DNA of 38,602 bases from Erysipelotrichaceae bacterium (GTDB lineage: Bacteria; Bacillota_I; Bacilli_A; Erysipelotrichales; Erysipelotrichaceae), in the NCBI GenBank assembly GCA_015058955.1, contig SVBJ01000018.1, positions 1 through 38,602 of the forward strand, in the 5' to 3' direction. The notes under the pieces were generated by a model, which saw only the letters and a list, made by a program, of their open reading frames with translations, made no database searches and was not told the DNA's origin. Positions 34,861 through 38,602 of the stretch are shown in pieces (position 1 is the first letter of the stretch; every line of letters starts with the position of its first letter). The position numbers and the translations under genes are program-made.

Positions 34861-36390
34861 ATGGATAACAATTGTGCAATTCAATTAAGGAACATCACCA
34901 AATCATTTGGCTCCGTAAAGGCCAACCAGCATGTATCCTTTGATATCAGGAAGCATGAGGTACTGGCCATTCTGGGTGAAAACGGAAGCGGAAAGACAAC
35001 GGTAATGAATATGCTGGCCGGAATCTACTACCCTGATGAAGGGGAGATTTTTGTTAATGGAAAACAGGTGACCATCAAGGATCCAAAGGATGCCTTTGAT
35101 CTGGGCATCGGCATGATCCACCAGCACTACAAGCTCATTGACGTCTTTACTGCTCTGGAAAACATTGTCCTGGGACTGGAGCCGGAAGAGAAAAATGACA
35201 TGGCCGCAGCCAGAAAGAAAGTAAACGACATCTGCGACCGCTACGGTTTTGAGATCGATCTGGATAAAAAGGTCTATGACATGACCGTTTCCCAGAAACA
35301 GACGCTTGAAATCATCAAGGTTCTCTACAGAGGAGCTGACATCCTCATCCTTGATGAACCTACGGCCGTTCTGACACCGCAGGAAATCACCAAGCTGTTT
35401 GCCATTCTGAAAAACATGCGCCGGGATGGCAAGGCTATCGTAATCATCACTCATAAGCTCAACGAAGTAATGGAGATCTCTGACAGGGTCACGATCCTGC
35501 GCAAGGGTGAATACATCGGAACAGTCAATACGAGTGAGACAAATGAAAATGAACTTACCGAAATGATGGTCGGTGAAAAGATCGTTCTGGACATCGCCCG
35601 TGATTTCGTTGAAGAAAAGCATAAACGTCTGGAAGTAAAGAATCTTACCGTCATTAACAAGGACGGCAAGAAAGTAGTGGACAATGTTACCTTTGACCTT
35701 TACAGCGGAGAAGTCCTGGGCATTGCCGGTATTTCCGGCTCAGGCCAGAAGGAACTGCTGGAAGCCATCATGGGTTTACAGAAGCCGGCTGAAGGTTCTT
35801 CGGTAATCTATTATTCCACTGCCCATGGTGTTCATGAACTGGTTGGCTTAAGCACCAGAGAGATAATCAGCCACGGTCTGCATCTGGCTTTTGTTCCGGA
35901 AGACCGTCTGGGCATGGGACTGGTCGGCAACATGGGCATGACTGACAATGTCATGCTGAAGCGATACAGAAAGGGAGCAGGTCCTTTCCTGCACCGCAGT
36001 CAGCCCCAGCAGATGGCAGTAAAGATCCGTGACGAACTGGAAGTTGACACACCGAGTCTGGACTATCCGGTCAGAAGACTGTCCGGCGGTAATGTTCAGA
36101 AGGTGCTGGTCGGCCGTGAAATCAATAATAAGCCGACAGTCCTGATGACTGCCTATGCCGTCAGAGGACTGGACATCAACACTTCCTATGCCATATACAA
36201 TCTGCTTAATGAACAGAAAAAGCGCGGGGTAGCCGTCGTCTATGTCGGTGAAGACCTCGATGTTCTGATGGCCTTAAGCGACAGAATACTCGTCTTATGC
36301 AACGGCAAGGTCAACGGCATCCTTGATGGCCGTACGGCAGTCAAGGAAGAAGTAGGCCTGCTGATGACTCATCTGAAAGAAGGTAATTAA
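34861..36390 (+). CDS. Nucleoside ABC transporter ATP-binding protein (two-domain)
   Basis: This 509-residue protein has two fused ATPase domains, as in RbsA/NupA-type importers. The first domain has Walker A GENGSGKTT (residues 39-47), a degenerate signature (TVSQKQTLEI) and Walker B ILILDEPTAVL. The second has the signature LSGGNVQKVLVGRE but a degenerate Walker A (GISGSGQKE) and Walker B (VLMTAYAVRGLD), so it is probably inactive for hydrolysis, a usual asymmetry in this family. I used ATG 34861, which has GGAAAGG 9 bases upstream; an in-frame GTG at 34825 lies inside the intercistronic hairpin. It energises the two permeases encoded next. Confidence 0.92.
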   Translation: MDNNCAIQLRNITKSFGSVKANQHVSFDIRKHEVLAILGENGSGKTTVMNMLAGIYYPDEGEIFVNGKQVTIKDPKDAFDLGIGMIHQHYKLIDVFTALENIVLGLEPEEKNDMAAARKKVNDICDRYGFEIDLDKKVYDMTVSQKQTLEIIKVLYRGADILILDEPTAVLTPQEITKLFAILKNMRRDGKAIVIITHKLNEVMEISDRVTILRKGEYIGTVNTSETNENELTEMMVGEKIVLDIARDFVEEKHKRLEVKNLTVINKDGKKVVDNVTFDLYSGEVLGIAGISGSGQKELLEAIMGLQKPAEGSSVIYYSTAHGVHELVGLSTREIISHGLHLAFVPEDRLGMGLVGNMGMTDNVMLKRYRKGAGPFLHRSQPQQMAVKIRDELEVDTPSLDYPVRRLSGGNVQKVLVGREINNKPTVLMTAYAVRGLDINTSYAIYNLLNEQKKRGVAVVYVGEDLDVLMALSDRILVLCNGKVNGILDGRTAVKEEVGLLMTHLKEGN

Positions 36391-36391
36391 C

Positions 36392-37477
36392 ATGGCAAAC
36401 AAGGAACCTTTAATCAGAATAAGAAAAAAGGACGACCGTCCTCTGTATCAGAAGATCCTGATCAAGGTCGTGTTCATCGTCCTGGCACTTTTGATTGCCG
36501 CACTTTTCATCAACTCCGTAACCAAGCTGAATCCGCTTGATGTCTATGCTTCAATGTTCAGAGGTGCTTTCAGCACCAAGAGACGTATCTGGATCACCGT
36601 AAGAGATACCTGTCTGTTATTGAGCATAGCTGTCGGTCTGACTCCGGCCTTCCGCATGAAGTTCTGGAATACCGGTGCTGAAGGGCAGATCCTGATCGGC
36701 GGACTTGTTACGGCTGCCATGATGATCTATTTCGGCGGTAAGATGCCAAACGCAATATTATTAGTTGTCATGTTGCTGGTCAGCATGGTGGCAGGAGCCC
36801 TGTGGGGTTTCCTCCCGGCTTTCTTCAAAGCCAGATACAATACCAATGAAACTCTGTTTACCCTGATGATGAACTATGTGGGCATTCAGGTCGTTGAATT
36901 CTTTGTTGACGTCTGGGATAAGAAACAGTCACACAGCGTCGGTGTCATTAACAGTGAGACCCGCGCCGGCTGGTTCCCGTCAGTCTTCGGTCAGCAGTAT
37001 CTGATCAACGTGCTCATTGTCGTCATCGTTACCGCTGCAGTATTCATTTATCTTAACTATTCCAAGCATGGATATGAAGTAACCGTTACCGGTGAAAGTG
37101 AAAGCACAGCCCGTTATTCCGGCATAAACGTACCGAAGGTCATCATCAGAACGATGTTATTGTCCGGTGCTTTATGCGGTCTGGCCGGTTTCACAGAAGT
37201 AGCCGGCATATCGCATACGATCTCCACGCAGACATCGGGAGGACGCGGCTTTACCGCCATCATCGTTGCCTGGCTGGCCAAGCTGAATCCGTTCATCATG
37301 GTCATCTATTCATTCCTGATCGTTTTCCTGAACAAGGGTGCCGTGCAGATCGCCAGTGACTTCAACCTCAACGAATATGCTTCGGATACCATCACCGGCA
37401 TTCTGCTGTTCTGCATTCTGGCCAGTGAATTCTTTACCAGCTATCAGATAGTCTTCAGACATAAGGAGGAACAGTAG
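36392..37477 (+). CDS. Nucleoside ABC transporter permease (first)
   Basis: This 361-residue protein has about eight to ten membrane segments and belongs to the BPD_transp_2 permease group (NupB/YufP type). It contains FWNTGAEGQILIGGL near residue 90, typical of this group, and the EAA-like GESESTARYSGINV loop near residue 230 that contacts the ATPase. A basic cytoplasmic N terminus of about 20 residues precedes the first membrane segment. The ATG lies one base after the ATPase stop, with AGAAGG upstream. It forms a heterodimeric pore with the next protein for purine nucleoside import. Confidence 0.92.
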   Translation: MANKEPLIRIRKKDDRPLYQKILIKVVFIVLALLIAALFINSVTKLNPLDVYASMFRGAFSTKRRIWITVRDTCLLLSIAVGLTPAFRMKFWNTGAEGQILIGGLVTAAMMIYFGGKMPNAILLVVMLLVSMVAGALWGFLPAFFKARYNTNETLFTLMMNYVGIQVVEFFVDVWDKKQSHSVGVINSETRAGWFPSVFGQQYLINVLIVVIVTAAVFIYLNYSKHGYEVTVTGESESTARYSGINVPKVIIRTMLLSGALCGLAGFTEVAGISHTISTQTSGGRGFTAIIVAWLAKLNPFIMVIYSFLIVFLNKGAVQIASDFNLNEYASDTITGILLFCILASEFFTSYQIVFRHKEEQ

Positions 37478-37478
37478 T

Positions 37479-38510
37479 ATGACAGGTCAATCTTTACTGG
37501 CATGGATCTCTGCTGCAATTACCTTTGGAACAGTTATCATGTTCGGCTGCATTGGAGAGACCCTGAATGAAAAGGCTGGCGGTCTTAATCTGGGTACTCC
37601 GGGTGTCATGATGCTGGGAGGCATTGCTTCCCTGGCTGGGGCATTCTTCTATGAAAATGCCGTCACTGCACCGAATCCGCTGATCTGTGTGATCATTTCT
37701 CTGCTATGCTGTCTGCTTGCCTGTTCCCTGGCAGGTCTGCTGTATGGTTTCTTCACCATCACCCTACGTGCCAACCAGAACGTAACCGGTCTTACCTTAA
37801 CCATGATAGGTACCGGTATTGCCAATTTCTTCGGTGGTTCTCTGGTCAAGCTGTCAGGCGGTGTCGGACAGATCAATGTAGCCGTTACCTCAAAGGCCTT
37901 TAAGGTCGGTATACCTGTACTGTCAACCAAACTGGGAATTGTATCCAAACTGCTGTTTGACTATGGCTGGCTGACATATGTCGTACTTGCCATGGCTTTC
38001 CGGATGCAGTATTTCTTCAATAAGACCAGAACCGGTCTGAACTTAAGAGCAGTAGGGGAAAATCCTGCTACAGCTGACGCAGCGGGCATTAACGTTACAA
38101 AGTATAAATATGCAGCCTGCACGATAGGTTCAGCCATTGCCGGAATCGGCGGTCTGTATTATGTAATGGACTATGTCAAGGGAACCTGGTCCAATGACAG
38201 CGGCATTGAAGCCCTGGGCTGGCTGGCAGTTGCCCTGGTAATCTTTACCAGCTGGAAACCGGCTAACGCTACCTGGGGTGCCTATCTGTTTGGATTCTGC
38301 TACTGGGTATATCTGTATATCCCAAGCGGCATCAGCAATGTCCTGATGAAGTTCTTCAAGGTTCAAAGATCCACTTACATGCAGAACCTCTATAAGATGA
38401 TTCCATACCTGGTCACCATTGTGGTGCTGATCCTGGTAAGCTCACGAAAGAAAAGAGAAAACCAGGCACCGGCTTCTCTGGGAATATCATATTTCCGTGA
38501 AGACAGATAA
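37479..38510 (+). CDS. Nucleoside ABC transporter permease (second)
   Basis: This 343-residue protein is the second BPD_transp_2 permease (NupC/YufQ type) with about eight to ten membrane segments. Signatures are TLNEKAGGLNLGTPGVMMLGG near residue 30 (read in part) and the ATPase-contacting RAVGENPATADAAGINVTKY near residue 190. The strong AAGGAGG site lies 9 bases before the ATG, which is one base after the previous stop. It completes the importer. No terminator is visible before the window ends, so the transcript may continue. Confidence 0.92.
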   Translation: MTGQSLLAWISAAITFGTVIMFGCIGETLNEKAGGLNLGTPGVMMLGGIASLAGAFFYENAVTAPNPLICVIISLLCCLLACSLAGLLYGFFTITLRANQNVTGLTLTMIGTGIANFFGGSLVKLSGGVGQINVAVTSKAFKVGIPVLSTKLGIVSKLLFDYGWLTYVVLAMAFRMQYFFNKTRTGLNLRAVGENPATADAAGINVTKYKYAACTIGSAIAGIGGLYYVMDYVKGTWSNDSGIEALGWLAVALVIFTSWKPANATWGAYLFGFCYWVYLYIPSGISNVLMKFFKVQRSTYMQNLYKMIPYLVTIVVLILVSSRKKRENQAPASLGISYFREDR

Positions 38511-38523
38511 TTATCAATTCATG

Positions 38524-38594
38524 CAGTGAACCTCCCATAAGCTAAAGACATATGGGCTTCTTAAGAAGTTTGATATTTAAGCTTTGTTCACCTG
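38524..38594. other. Folded element at the right edge (possible structured RNA)
   Basis: After the last permease gene, a helix GTGAAC/GTTCAC (38526-38531 with 38586-38591, extendable by CA/TG across a bulged C) encloses two hairpins: CCCATA/TATGGG (38534-38539 with 38551-38556, 11-base loop) and CTTC/GAAG (38557-38560 with 38565-38568). The large loop (AGCT) could pair with AGCT near 38580 as a pseudoknot. There is no T-run. It does not match any riboswitch I know, including the purine aptamer. Confidence 0.4.
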
Positions 38595-38602
38595 ACAATA
38601 GT

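Noticed and set aside
34903-35622. 239-codon minus-strand ORF opposite the ABC ATPase gene
   Set aside because: The plus-strand frame is a clear ABC ATPase with conserved motifs, and the antisense product has no recognisable domain or ribosome binding site. It is a codon-bias shadow.
1-38602. CRISPR arrays, transposons, prophage, tRNA and rRNA genes
   Set aside because: I saw no regularly spaced repeats, no transposase or integrase, no phage gene and no tRNA- or rRNA-like sequence on either strand.

Overview
The window reads as a chromosomal segment of a Gram-positive bacterium of the phylum Bacillota. The evidence is an rpoE gene for the RNA polymerase delta subunit, strong AGGAGG ribosome binding sites, consensus sigma-A promoters, glycine decarboxylase split into two subunits, and a BMP-type nucleoside ABC transporter next to xpt. 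Moderate GC content and the overall family set make an Erysipelotrichales-like gut Firmicute plausible, but that placement is inference. No rRNA, tRNA, insertion sequence, phage gene or CRISPR array was found, and no gene-free stretch exceeds 300 bases.

Layout. Bases 79-3163 (minus strand) hold a three-gene operon: D-2-hydroxyacid dehydrogenase, CPBP membrane protease and M24 peptidase. Divergent to it is nagB with a left-handed beta-helix acyltransferase-like gene (3297-4709). A MarR regulator (4830-5339) follows, with a perfect consensus promoter carrying two identical palindromic operators. Bases 5431-8586 hold a HAD phosphatase, an in-frame dihydrofolate reductase/UDP-glucose 4-epimerase fusion, a nucleoside deoxyribosyltransferase-like protein without the usual catalytic Glu, and an unknown protein. 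A Nif3-like protein and a frame-disrupted secreted tyrosine phosphatase run to 10902. Convergent minus-strand genes encode an RluA-type pseudouridine synthase and a COG2426 membrane protein. A GH3 beta-glucosidase with permuted domains follows, then a HAD/NUDIX pair, then a lipoprotein/ECF sigma/anti-sigma-like cluster (16350-17983). A minus-strand SIS-domain protein sits at 18044-19165.

From 19258 to 31005 the plus strand carries a beta-phosphoglucomutase-like HAD protein and a small unknown protein. Next comes a GlpA-like/GlpB-like/DUF1667 oxidoreductase set, then an HD phosphohydrolase, lipoate-protein ligase, the glycine cleavage genes gcvT-gcvH-gcvPA-gcvPB, a SanA-like membrane protein and a sirtuin. 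Close spacing and start/stop overlaps suggest one long transcription unit from about 20315 to the terminator at 31012. After a DUF3810 membrane protein and rpoE, the window ends with a purine salvage block: xpt and a complete BMP/ATPase/permease/permease nucleoside importer.

The strongest items for follow-up are the DHFR-GalE fusion, the MarR promoter with twin operators, an 11-base motif placed exactly 7 bases upstream of the -35 box of both the marR and rpoE promoters, three promoters whose -10 box lies 6 bases from the start codon (leaderless candidates), the frame break in the secreted phosphatase, and two unassigned folded elements at the window edges.
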